Of a stretch of 64,000 bases of DNA, positions 22,497 to 34,600 are shown piece after piece. This DNA is from Heracleum sosnowskyi (lineage: Eukaryota; Streptophyta; Magnoliopsida; Apiales; Apiaceae). The number at the start of each line of letters is the position of its first letter. Within the stretch, counting starts at the first letter, position 1. A program made the position numbers and the translations under genes. The notes under the pieces are model-generated. The model was not told where the DNA came from. It did no database searches and saw nothing but the letters and a program-made list of their open reading frames with translations. Location of the stretch: NCBI GenBank assembly GCA_030848705.1, contig CM061235.1:130184228-130248227 (forward strand), in the 5' to 3' direction.

Positions 22497-25400
22497 TTAG
22501 TCAAAGCTTGATGAGTGGCTCCATCTGTCTCGCAGATAGTCCTCTAGTGAGATACTCTGTTCAATGCTGCTTGCGGAAAGAGACGATTCATCGATATCAT
22601 GTAATGCGAGGCTTAGGTGGTTGTTAAGAGTTACGTTTGATAGTCCTTCATCATCATATGTGTCGGTGTCTTCTGGATTATTGATTTGTAACATAGCATC
22701 AGATCCTTCTGAGGTATTCACTTGGAGTCTTGCCCATTTGAGTATCTCAACATCGCCTTGGAGAAGCTTTAAAACCTATTATTCCAAAATCAAATGAATA
22801 AGAGAACAGAATGAATGTAAATATCCATCATATCTGATGCATTTAAAACCGGAAGCAGTAAGAAAAGTTCGAAAATCAATTAACAAGGCCACCTATACTT
22901 GAGAAATGAAATAATCTATATTCTCACTGCAGCTCTGAATGATCAGGAAAAAATGCGAGCGACTGTAAAACAAAAGGCTGCATAGTACTTACTGGGCTAA
23001 TATGGGGCCTAGCTCGTGGCGACCGTCTAATACAAAGGGTAGCAGCTAGCGCCATCCTCTCCATCAGGTCATCATCGTAGTTGGTGTCCAAGCTTGGGTC
23101 AAAAATTTGGGCAAACTTTCCTCCATTCAGAACCGGTCTTGCCTTTAAAAATAGATTTGTATGCACTTAGTGAAACGAAAACAGATCTCCAAAAATTGAC
23201 GAGATGAAAAAACATACCCACATGACCAAGCTCTCTTCCCCTTTAGGATGTCCACTGCTTATAGGCTTTCTTCCTGAGAGAAGTTCGAGGAGTACAACCC
23301 CGAAAGCAAAGACATCTATCTTGTCATTGACTTTCCCGTGCATGAAGTATTCTGGAGCCAAGTAACTGCATTTGTTTTTGAAAAAAAGGAAAACAAAAGT
23401 TCAATGCAAGTGCTGATGAGTTATTAATTGTGCAGTTTTGCCAAGTTGTAAATTAAATAACAAGCGTTTCTATGAAAAAGAAAAGCAAAGATTGGAATTC
23501 ATATTGGATGGTTGAGAACGTTACCCAAATGTTCCTGCTACATCAGTGCACGTCAAGTATGAAGATGTGGTTGATGCCCATTTAGCAAGTCCAAAATCAG
23601 AGAGCTGTAAAGAAATAACCGAAGGATCATGATTATGAATACTTTAATTTACCAGCTTGAGTTAAAAAATTACAAGGGCACAAAAACAATACCTGTGGCT
23701 CAAAATCATCAGAAAGGAGAATATTTGAGGATTTCACATCCCTGTGTATTACAGGTTTACAACTTATGTTGTGGATATATTCCAGCGCCTCAGCTATGCC
23801 CACAGCCACTTTATACCTCTCACTCCATCCAAATGCAAGAAGATCTTTCTTGTCGCCTGTTTTTAACGAGTATCCCATTAACGGATTCAGTGATGAGAAA
23901 AATAGTAAATCACAACTCTTTCACTTGAATAAACATAGTAATGTACCATGTAGGTTGTCCTCAAGACTTCCCCTTGATTGTAGATCATAAACTAGGAGGA
24001 GATTGCTGTCCTCGAAACAGAATCCAAAAAGAGAGATGACGTTTTTGTGACATAAAGCTGTTATAATTTCAATCTCCAAAACAAACTCTTTCAATACATC
24101 ATCAGATTTCTTGAGAATCTTCACAGCGAGTTCTTTTCCATCAGAAAGGCAACCTCTATAAACATGACTGTTGCCTCCTTTTCCAATCAGATTGTCTGGA
24201 GCATCAAAGCATGATATTTCAGTTACAAGGTGCACATATATGAAATATTCAAGTAATAGGTATTGTACGGTGGTAGAAGCAAACCAGGAATGAACTGCGA
24301 TGTTGCAGAGAGAAGCTCATTGTATTGAAACAATCTGCAAGTTGCTGAGTACTTTTCATGCAGGCCGTCCAGTTCTTCTGGTAAGCTTCTATTAGCAGTA
24401 CTTGGAAAAGATGGAGCAATCAGTATCCCATTACCAACGGGAACAACTGCACCATTCTCGCCATTCAGTTCGGAGAATTGACCTTCGTCACAACGAAAAT
24501 AGCCTAGCCTTTCACTAAAATCAAAGCTTGAAGCACAACTTCTACTAGGCAACCGCATGGCCCATTGAACAACAGATATCTGACTCACAGAAGGCGATGA
24601 AGATCTGCCAGTTACCCAAGGTGTTGAACCAGCTCTGCAAAGAAGTGGCCATCCGGGTTTCGTTTCAGGTGACTCGTTCGTCGACAGAGATTGTGACTTC
24701 CCAACAGGCACTATAGCCATAGAGTTGCATCCTTCACTATTAGCAGAATAGTCATCCATTGACAGGGCACATGTATTGTCGACAGCATGACAATCAGGTG
24801 AACAAAGAGAGCAATTTCTGACCCTCTCCTCAAGATCATAGCCATATTTCATTTGTGTCTGACCCAAATTCGCAGAAATATCATGTTCACATTTCAGCAT
24901 GGGATTGGCATCCGATAATATATTACATTCCTTACTTGATGAGCATAGAAGTGCAGAAAGTATACTATTCCTATGATCCTCTTCAACTCCTGCAAAAAAT
25001 ACATATCTAAGAACATTTCTGCAATAACAATTGTTTTGGTGTAATATCTAAAAAATAAAAACAGGGAGGGAATAAAAAAGAATGAAACCTTTAGCCGCGC
25101 CAAGATTAGAATTTGAAGAAGTGTCCTTATGAAAGGCAATTTTTCCATTATTAACAGCAAGAACCGAGCAATTTTTTGATAGTTTCTTAGCACAGTATTT
25201 TGCAACGGAGACGGATGACCGAAGTGAATGATGATTTTGAGCTGTCCCCACTATAATTTCAGTAGCAAAGTAAGATTTGGCTTCACGGACTAGGATTTTG
25301 CGGACAGATGACCCTCTGCAGATCTTCAGCTTGAGATCGACCTGACAAACATAAGCACAAAAGTCTTAAAGGGTCAACTAAGCGAATCCACTTAATCTCA

Positions 25401-26946
25401 ATGTTTTCCAGCTCTAAAAGGAGAAAAAGACAACATATACAAACTTGAAGAATGGCCCACAACAAACGATGGACCCCCATGTATGTACACTTGAAACTCT
25501 ATTGTACACGTATCGGGGAAACTTTTCGCGATACGGTTTGCTACAACAATCGATTGTTGTAGACCGTCCCCCAACTTATATAAAAGAATATACTTTCCGC
25601 GGTACGGTTTGCTACAACAATCGATTGTTGTAGACCGTCCCCCAACTTATATAAAAGAATATTTGACTAAGATAACCAGACAAAATGCATTGCACACTGT
25701 TAAGATCCACCGACAACATCTAACTCTCAGGTCTCGACTAAATTCTAATTTGTCTGTTAGATTAAAGAAAAAAATGAGGAAACACCTAGAACCAAAAAGT
25801 TTCATCCTACTCAAAATTCAATCTTGAGAGCAAGTCCAACGTAATACCAAACTTGATGTCATTTCTATAATTTGACACCAAATGAAATATCAACTCCAAA
25901 GAAGTTGCATATTTGAATGTAAATATGCGTAAATGCATATTTGGTGCCAAATTTGCATCCAAGGATGCATATACCCACATCATCACTTTTCACTTTTTGG
26001 TGTCATATTATAAAATGACTATAGCCATTTTGTATCTTGCATTGGACTTGCTCTGAGAAAACACATACAACCAAAAAGTTTCATCATACTCAAAATTTAA
26101 TCTTCTAGGAAAAATCATAAACAATTACATCTACTTTTATAATAAACATTTCATCTTTTCCAGCTAACAAGACAATAAACCTGCTATTCAAAATAATAAG
26201 TATTTTTGTTTCTCTTCCCCCTTTGCTTTCTTCAAATTAAAACAGAATACTAAACAAAAAAGAAAGGATAAAGGGTGATTATCTTTTTAAAAAGATAAAT
26301 GTAGAACCTGTTTTAAGTTGCAGAAGCCTTCGTATACAGCAAGAACAGAATCAAAAGCCTTCACTAGTGTCAGCAGAGATGACTTGCCATCTTGATCCAC
26401 TATTTCTACACACACAAACAAACATTCAGCAATTAGTCCATTACCATAGAGTTTGGTCTTACCAACCAATCAAAACTGTCTCACATAAAAATCGAAAATC
26501 GAAACCGGAACCAAAATCGAAAATTTCTGTAATCATTTATATTAAAATATTATTATTTAAAATTTATACATTCATTTCTGTGAAATATTAGTGAAATACA
26601 TAACAAACACGATCATTACCTAACACACAAAATGTAATTAAAATGATGATGCTCATTTGAACCCAAAATTTAATAAAATAAAATAAAAAAAATGAGTTGT
26701 AAAGTACAATGATCCATCAAACCAAACTCACCAGATTACATGTATTATTAAGCTTCTTAGAAATTTAATACTACAAACCCTACCGTGATCACCAAGAACA
26801 TGAAGAGCAATGACACGATCACCAGTTTGCGCAACTTTAACAAGTGCCCATGTTAGTAATTCTCTGCTTTTTGAGCCCATCTTCACTCCCACCATCACTG
26901 TCCTGTCTGAACATGAATCTCCGGTGGTGATCCCATGTTGACTCAT
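22497..26946 (-). CDS. USP-domain serine/threonine protein kinase (STUNTED-type), ten exons
   Basis: Exons (minus): 26946-26784, 26405-26308, 25341-25089, 24989-24285, 24195-23947, 23856-23693, 23604-23525, 23365-23218, 23142-22993, 22775-22497. All borders are GT-AG and the frame stays open, giving about 762 aa. Residues about 10-150 form a universal stress protein domain (VMVGVKMGSKSRELLTWAL, ILVREAKSYFATEIIVG). A Ser-rich linker follows. The kinase domain starts near residue 407 with GKGGNSHVYRG, AVKIL (Lys ~432), HRD (~529), DFG (~549) and APE (~576). All catalytic residues are present, so it should be active. The domain order matches plant receptor-like cytoplasmic kinases annotated as protein kinase STUNTED-like. 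There is no signal peptide or membrane segment, so it is cytosolic. An earlier GTG at 27006 was rejected in favour of ATG at 26946. Confidence 0.93.
25528..25665 (-). repeat. 71-bp tandem duplication with 22-bp palindrome and TATA motif, intron 2 of the kinase
   Basis: Perfect palindromes with half-site CTACAACAATC lie at 25541-25562 and 25612-25633, 71 bases apart. Each is followed by ACCGTCCCCCAACT and TATATAAAAG. On the plus strand this looks like an operator plus TATA box, present twice inside intron 2 (25342-26307). Origin unknown. Confidence 0.8.
25826..26056. mobile_element. MITE in kinase intron 2
   Basis: About 230 bp with inverted ends of about 12-13 bp (GAGCAAGTCCAA at 25828, TTGGACTTGCTC at 26042) and no coding capacity. 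The flanks on both sides share a ~45-bp near-repeat (CCAAAAAGTTTCATC). The superfamily is uncertain; the short TIR would fit a Tourist/Harbinger-type MITE. Confidence 0.6.
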
Positions 26947-27010
26947 TGTTGATTCTTTAAATTCCGGCAACTCAAGTACTCTTTTTCCGGCCAAATGTTG
27001 AACCACTCAT

Positions 27011-29690
27011 TTGTGTTGTGACAACAATAAATAAAAGTAATGAGAGATGTTGTTACTTTGGTTTTGAATGCATGTGTGTAGTTGTTTATATTTGAAGTAG
27101 TTGTTTATATTTGAAGGCCTCTCTCTGTTTAAAGTTGAAACTAAAGGCAACCAGAATAGGAAATTTTAGAGAGTGAGACGTAGATATGATTCGATGCTCC
27201 AATATAAAGCAAATATTTTTTCGTTCAATAATACTCACGACACATCAAATATCAATACACAATATATGACAAACAAAGCACCCAAGTATATGACAAATAA
27301 AGCATTATTATGGATACGGTACCGTTAATTTAAGGTGTTCAAATATCAACAACTTTATTTTATTTTTCGGAAATATCAAATTTTCGATTTTCCGTAAAGG
27401 AGATACGTACAACTCTTGATGTTTGTCTAGTAAGATTATCTAAGAACATCAGGAAGCTTAGTCACATCCATTATAAAAATAAATGTAGAATAATAAAGTC
27501 ATAACAAGTGTGTTTGTAGTTTTATTAATTTAAACAAAAACGAAACATCTGAAACTTGAAAGCAGCCTGGTTAGTTAGGTAAAATAGGAGTTCATGTACA
27601 TCGATTCAAGTTGGATAATATATATTTGTAGTATTGTTCATGATTGGTACAGCGTACACGACTGACCAAAGATAACAAACGTAGGACGTATATATTTTAA
27701 TTCTGACGTGAATACACGGTTATTTAAATTTTATTTATAATTATATTATTATTATCCATGCACGATTGTTTTTTTAATATTTATAATTATATTTATTTAT
27801 GAATATTTTAACATTTAAAAGTTATTAATTTACATGATTAAATTATTGTTAAAAAAAATTTAGCCAAAAAAATTGTAGTTAAATATTTGATAGTTATTAT
27901 TTTTTACACGTTCAATTTAATATTTGTTTATATTGAGTTATAAAAGTTAGATTTGGCCAATTTTATAGTCCACGTGCAATTCACAAAATAATCTTTAATT
28001 TAGTTGTGGTTTAATTGTTCTTTTCCAATTAAAAACTATTCTAAAACTAAAAAGAGAATAAAGTGACAAAATTTATTGGTGAAAATTCTATTCGATTTAG
28101 GAAATCTACTTATATGTAGTTTAGATTATTAGAATAACCTTTATTTACCAAATATAGATTTTTCTTTATTAACTAAAGAGAAAAGATAATTACGAATTTT
28201 TACATAAAAATTTCTATTCAATATAGAAAATTCATTTATAATTGGTTTAAATTATCAAAATACACCTTTTAGTATTTAAATATTATCCTATTATTAATCA
28301 AATACAATTTTTAATATTATATCTAACGGTCCTCGTCTATTTGAAAATTTATAGTTTTATAATCCAACGGATGGTATACTTTTGGTAGTGACCTACCAAA
28401 ATTTTGGATAAAATCTCCCTTACACTTTTTATATATAAGGAATTAATTTAACTTTATTATTACTAAATTCTTTGTAATTCCTCGCGTAGAATTTATGTAT
28501 CTTGCAATAACATTAATCTCGATTAATAGTCGATTTTTAAAATATTAATTTTATCGAGTGCGTCGTACTATTTTGAACGAATCGAAAGGCCACCCGATGT
28601 ATACACTGATTTTGTGTATATATTTTTGAAAAGGAGATTATTTTTTATTAATTTATACTTTAATATGGGCTGTTAAAAAAAAGGAGACAAGTAAACTACC
28701 GTACAGCAAGTATGAAATAGTCCTATATTTATGTGGCAGTGGCAAACGGTGTTGTGATTGTCGGTCCAACGCTCCAAGCTTAAGCATTTTCACATGCAGT
28801 TATGTTAAGCCACTGATTTTACCCCCTTTCCCTTTCTTCTTTCGTGCCTCATGAGTTTGGAAAGCAACGTTCAGCCCTTGTAATGCTGGTATAGTTAGGC
28901 TCTGTAAAAATGTTTAGACACGCATTTTTTTGTTAATTTATATGTCTAAATTAATTGTTAAGAGAAATAATTATTTATTTATATTTATATGTCAGGGACA
29001 AATCAAAGATTTTGGTAATATTATATGGTTAACAAAGATTTTGGTAATATAATAATCAAAGATTATTAACAAAATGTTTTCATAATATAATATGTTGTAA
29101 CAAGCTTACTTCTAATCATTTCACTTATTTAATATGGTGATTCTCAGTTAATCCAAAATATTTAAAAACATACATACAAGTTTAAATATTCGAAAAGTTA
29201 TGGTTTACAAAAAGGTGGAAGGAAACATCTTAATTAAAATTATCATTGTCTTGCACAAAAATAAAAGAAGAGATTGACATCTCCACATGAGCAAGATCCA
29301 CTACATACAAATACATTATTTAGTTAGGAGCAAGACGATCTATATCTGGATTCTCGTGGACTCTGATGTTACCCACCACTATAAATTTATTTCGTGAGAC
29401 CCTCTTTTGTGTTTTAACCTTTTGTTCATTCAGATTTGTTTAAGGTACGAGTGTTTGATTATTAACTGTTGATAATATCTGCGACAAGTAGGGGTACATT
29501 GGTTCACGAAACCCGTCGATTCAATTTAAATCAATTCTATTTTCAATTATTTAAATCGAATCATTTCAACCCGATACTTAATTGAATTAAAAATATGTCA
29601 ATCCGATTTAAATGAATTAGGCATGCATTCTAATTATTTTTAACCAATTCACCCTACTTAAATATACATTGCATAGCTTAATATACATTG
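27011..29690. other. AT-rich intergenic region, kinase promoter side
   Basis: The first few hundred bases hold the kinase promoter and 5' UTR on the minus strand; no clear motif was fixed. Further left are AT-rich sequence, two weak ~120-bp near-repeats around 28080-28280, and a small TTTTGGTAG/CTACCAAAA hairpin at 28380-28401. No gene is supported. Confidence 0.5.
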
Positions 29691-30046
29691 TGTTGTCTTA
29701 CAATTCATGAATTCGAAGATGCACAACTGATCAAACACAAGATATGCACTAATATAACAAGAAGATTATACAAGTTGTTGAAGTTAACAATTGCTCCATT
29801 GATAAAGAAGAACAAGAAGAATACAGAAAGCTTAACCCTGGCTACAATGTCTCAACCGAAAACTGCACTTTACTCTCATAGTTCTTATTGATTACAAAAG
29901 CTTCAACTATCTCTTATTATATAGCTATAGCTACCACCGTAACAAACTCTAACTAATTGTAACAAACTCTTAGTTGTGCTAACTGAAAAACTAACAAGTA
30001 AAATATGGAAAGTCAAACTGAGCGTTGACTTAGGTAATTATCAACA
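29691..30046 (-). repeat. 3' LTR of E3
   Basis: 356 bp with termini TGTTG and CAACA (minus strand TGTTGATAATTACC to GTAAGACAACA). It contains a TATATAATAAG stretch and abuts the C/T-rich PPT complement. CATTG (29686-29690) may be the target duplication but cannot be verified. Confidence 0.75.
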
Positions 30047-30090
30047 CCCCCCCCCCCTCCCTCCCTCCCCTCCCCTCCCCTCCCCTCCCT
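30047..30090 (-). repeat. PPT of E3 expanded into a CCCCT microsatellite
   Basis: A 44-base pure pyrimidine tract on the plus strand (11 C, then CTCC and CCCCT repeats) sits exactly where the polypurine tract of a minus-strand element belongs. It probably grew by slippage after insertion. Confidence 0.75.
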
Positions 30091-30180
30091 CAAACTTGGG
30101 TGTGCATCAGACATGCCAAGTTTGTCCAAGAGAACATTGAATTGAGTAGATGGCAAGATCTTAGTAAAAACATCAGCTAG

Positions 30181-30434
30181 CTACAAATTAGTAGGAACAT
30201 AAGCAAGATGTAACAAGCCTTCAAGGACCTTGTCTCGGGTAAAATGCACATCTATTTCGATGTGCTTAGTACGCTCATGATGGACATGATTTTTGGCAAT
30301 ATGAATAGAACTTTGATTGTCACAATGTAGAGTTATAGGTTTAAGACCAGTGACACCAAGTTCTTCAAGAAGTCGAACAAGCCAGGTAATTTCAGAAGCC
30401 GCAGAAGACATAGCCTTGTATTCAGTCTCAGAAG
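30181..30434 (-). pseudogene. E3 RNase H, C-terminal part (left of E2)
   Basis: Continues the RNase H domain cut by E2: CDNQSSIHIA, HERTKHIEIDVHF and LLHLAYVPT are copia RNase H signatures. The reading ends at a stop at 30181. The other half lies at 43521-43734. Confidence 0.85.
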
Positions 30435-30439
30435 AGCTC

Positions 30440-31455
30440 TGTTATTCCCAAATGACCTAACAGAATTGTAGAAGGGGGGGTTGAATACAATTCTTGATAT
30501 TTTCTTTAAACTAAAACACTTTATAAAATAAAACTGAACTGAATAAATAAAAACACAAGATATAAATAATTCAGTTGGATTGTTTGATGATCCAACTGAA
30601 GTGTTTTTATTGCGGAAATAATCTGTGATACAAAAGTACACAGCTGCTCAGTTACAAGGTTGTAGAGAAGAATTGCTCTCAAGAATAGCTAATACAATCT
30701 ATTTGTGTTTCTTCTCTCATCTAAAGTAACTGCTACACTTGGTTATATAAACCCAAGTTTACAACCCTACTTTTGGTTACACTAAAAGTACAATGAGTAA
30801 TCGCCAATAGTTTGCTTTTCATCCCTTTGTCCAGTGGTCCTTGGAGATCCTTGCTTTTGTCTTTATGCTTATTATGATCACTCCCAAGAGCCCAATTGGA
30901 AACTGGGATGTTTCCTTATTCCCCATGTCCATTTTAATGGTTTCCAATGCAAAGTACACTTCCACATCTCCTTTTTGATCTGTCAGGAACCTGTCACTAT
31001 CACTTTGTCAATTATATAGAAAAGCAATAATGATTCGTTGATGGCATGGAGATGTGTTTCGTTGATAGCTTTATTCTCCATTTCGTTGATGGTGTTTCCC
31101 TTGTTTCGTTGATGGGTAAACTCCATACCGTTGACAGAGTAATCTTCATACCGTTGACATGTCTTCACTTAGGCAAAATTACAAGGCATAATATATGTAC
31201 AATTAACCAACCTATTTTGCCTATCTAGTACTTAGTCAACATGACTTAGAAAACCTATCTGATACATACAACAAAATGCCTATCATACTGTGAAGTATTG
31301 TACAATGCAATTGCTACAACACTCATTTCGTTGATGAGCTTCCTGTCAACGAAACACTGCAAAGCATGCTATTCCGTTGACAGTTACAAAAGAACTTAAT
31401 ACAAAATCTACTAAGTGTTTTTATCATTATCATCAAGAACAACATATTCCTAACA
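30440..31455 (-). repeat. 3' LTR of E2
   Basis: TG to CA ends, 1016 bp. It contains nine copies of the E2 word or its CCGTTGA variant, mostly as CGTTGA on the plus strand (31034-31158 and 31324-31382). Confidence 0.96.
31034..31382 (-). repeat. E2 word cluster in LTR
   Basis: TTTCGTTGAT or TTCGTTGAT at 31034, 31057, 31081, 31104 and 31326, CCGTTGAC-type at 31129, 31151 and 31373, and TCAACGAAA at 31346. The right LTR carries the same set shifted by 12,065. Confidence 0.85.
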
Positions 31456-31466
31456 ATCTCCCCCAA
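31456..31466 (-). other. polypurine tract of E2
   Basis: Minus strand TTGGGGGAGAT abuts the 3' LTR; identical to the E1 PPT. Confidence 0.92.
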
Positions 31467-31641
31467 TTTATGACTGATAGAATAACAGCCATAAATCAAG
31501 AGCCTTGATGATAACAAAAACACTCAGGCATATTACACATGATAAAAGTAAAAATTGTATTGAGCTTCATAAAGTTTTAGAAATAATGCAAGACTTACAA
31601 GACTGATGCCCAAATGTGCTCCTCTAGACTGAGCAAATAAT

Positions 31642-34600
31642 TCATCTTTGTCTTCTTTGGGGCATAGTCTTCTTCCCTCTCCTAGAGTTGTTCTCCTCAA
31701 TCTGGACCTGTAGCCTTCTGTAAAAGATCTTCTCTTCTTCATCTTGATCACCAAGCTTGGATTGCATAAACCTTAGAGTCTGATTAGATGCCTTGTCCAG
31801 CTGGTCTTCCATCCTGAAGAACCTTCTGCAGTTGTCCTTGTCCTTGAATTCCATCATCCAGAAAGGTTGAAGATGGATCTTCTTTCCTGTTGAGGGCACT
31901 CTTAGCATCCTGGGAAGAGCCTCAGGCTTGTTCCAGCTAGCCTTTATTTGACATATTTTGGAGACCACCTCAGACTTGGCTGTTTTGGTGAAGCCAAAGT
32001 CTTTCTTCAAGCATCTAAACACTGTGAGTAGTGTTTGGTAGTCTTCTCCTAGAATTCTGTAGAGAGGCCAAATTTGTTCTCTACCACCCTTGTATGTGAA
32101 AACCAATCTTTCAGGTAGCTTCTGAGAAGCTGCAATGCCCCTTACTTCCACCAGGTTGTCTAAATCAAGATGCAAACTGGATTCTTCCCTGATGTCAGCA
32201 ATGTACATGCAGTCCTCTGGATTTGAAGGGGGTTTTTGAGGTTGTGGCTTTCTCACAAATACTGGCTTTGCCTTGACAGCCCTTTGCTTCAATTTCTTCT
32301 TTGGATCCATCTCAAAAAGGAATTTAGGAAAATTAGCCTCATCAAGCTCAATTGGCTCTTCCTTTGGCTCAATTGGCTGATCATGATAATTAACAAGATG
32401 TTTGGGATCACAGGCTAACTTTAAAGATGGATCAGGAATTGTTGGAGGTACAGAAGAATCTGATGCAATACTCTGAGAGTCATCATTTTCAAGGGTTATG
32501 TTTCTTCTAGCCCTTGCCTTTGGTTGCCTTGTACTCTTCTTTTCACTCCTTTCCTCTTGGGCTTTTTCTTCTTGCTGTCTTTCTTCTTCATCAAGAGATT
32601 GAGCAACTGCAAGAGCTTGCATTGCTGCTCTTTCTGATTCTTCAGCTTTAGCTTCAGCAAAGTTTGGGTGACCAGCCCAAACACAAATTTCTTGTCCATT
32701 CCTGTAGACAATTGCCCTTTGTTTCCTTATCTCATAATCATTGCTTTCCTTGCTTTTTGTGATGAGAAGTCCAAGTAGCTTGTGCTCATCTGGATAAGGT
32801 GCAGGATAGAAAGTTCTTGCTATGTTTTTGCCTTTTGGTTTAGCAGGAGACTTGGGAGATAAGCTTCTTTGTAATGTAGCTTCTTCCACATCCCTAATGC
32901 ATGAAGTTTGTCCTTTCTCCTTTCTTGGTCCTAGAATGACTCCATGTAGAAGGGGCTCTATAGCATAAGAGCTCTTGAACTGTGGCTCCACTTGTACAGT
33001 CACCATTGCATTTGTTGATGGCTGATCTGTCTTTGAAGATTCAGTAATTTTCTTGAACCTTGCTTCTATGTTGGACCAATGATCTTTGATCTGTTCTGCA
33101 AGTTTCATCCTCATAGAAGCTTCCTGGATCAGGTCAATACTATCCTTCTTCTTCTTCCCAAACTCCCCCATTGCTAGTGGCTCCTGTGGCAATGTGATGG
33201 CTGGGACCAGCACCTTTGTGATTTGAATGGTTAGCTCCTGAGATTTCTCCCCCTTTTTGTTATCATCAAGAGAGACAACTGGGAGTCCTTGAGCTGCCAC
33301 TAGCTGGGCCAAAAGTTGAGTCTGCTTCTCCTGTTCCTTTTGCATTTGAGATAAAGTAGCTTCCACCTTGTCCACTCTAGAAGAGAGAGTCTTCAAGGAG
33401 GTAGCCACTTCAGGTTCCTTAGAGAAGAACCTGTTCATTTTGGACATAGTGAGAAGAGGGAGCTTTTCATCCATCATCCTGTAGTTAGCATCCCTGAAAT
33501 TGGTAATAGAGTCCTTGATTTCTGTAGCCTCAATCCTTGTCTGCATCATTTGTAGCCTTTGAATTTCCAGAGAATCCATGATGGCCTTGTAGAATTTCTT
33601 GTCCCTTGCATTTGCAGACTCATGAGCTAAGTAGGCTTCATTGTACTGCCTGGAGATAGCAGCATCTAGAGTGGCTCTACCATGCATACCTTGAGAAAGC
33701 CAGCCTGGTGTAGGAGGCACCACAGAAGTCCCAGTCTGTGAAGTGGTGGCCACCTGTAGATTATCACCATAGCTGTCCTCATCATCAGAAAACTCAAATT
33801 CTCCACTTGCTGCGGCTCCTGAAGGTAGATTGGTCAGGGCATCCTTTGCTCTTTGCATTGATGCAGTTGTATGAATTAGATTTAGTGACCTTTCTGCCTC
33901 CACATTGCCCTGCTGAGCCATAATTTGATAGGCTGGCACAGGATGAGTAAAGGTCTCAGGATCCAGGGAAATACTATCCAGAGTTTGCTGATAATGCTCT
34001 TGGAAAGTAAGTTCCCTTTCTCCCTCACTGACCTCCATTAACTCACTTGCAATGGCTGCTTCCCTCCTTATAGCTCCTGTAGTCCCTTCTCTCTCTCCAC
34101 TCTTTTCTTGCATCATGGGCTCCCCATGGCTCACACCTCTCACACCCTCACCTTCACCTACTAAGGTGGTACTCTCAATCTCTCCTTTTGCCTGGCTGGA
34201 AGAAATAGCCAGCCTCTCACTCACATTCTCTCCTTTTGCCTGGCTGCAAGCCAGCCTCTCAGTTTCACTCCCTCTCAGTCCTAGAAGTGTCTCAACTACC
34301 ACTAGATCATCTGCACTAGTTGTGGGAACAACTTGATTTTCAATTAAAGGTGCAGAGTGAACTATCAACGGAATGGTAGTTTGAACTGTCAACGGTATGG
34401 ATACCGTTGATGGAGAAACACTTGTCAACGAAATAGACTGTTTCGTTGATGAAGTCAAGAAAGCACTTTGAAAATGAGAAATTACAGTGGAGTCTGTGGT
34501 GATAGATTTTAAAGAATGGTCCACAGATCCCCTTGCAACTTCAGGAAAAATTGGTTGATGGCCCAACAAATCACTTAACAAGTGATGGCCACCAGCTTCA

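Noticed and set aside
30834..31228. Short ORFs repeated at 42899-43293
   Set aside because: They lie wholly inside the two E2 LTRs and are identical because the LTRs are; no coding role supported.
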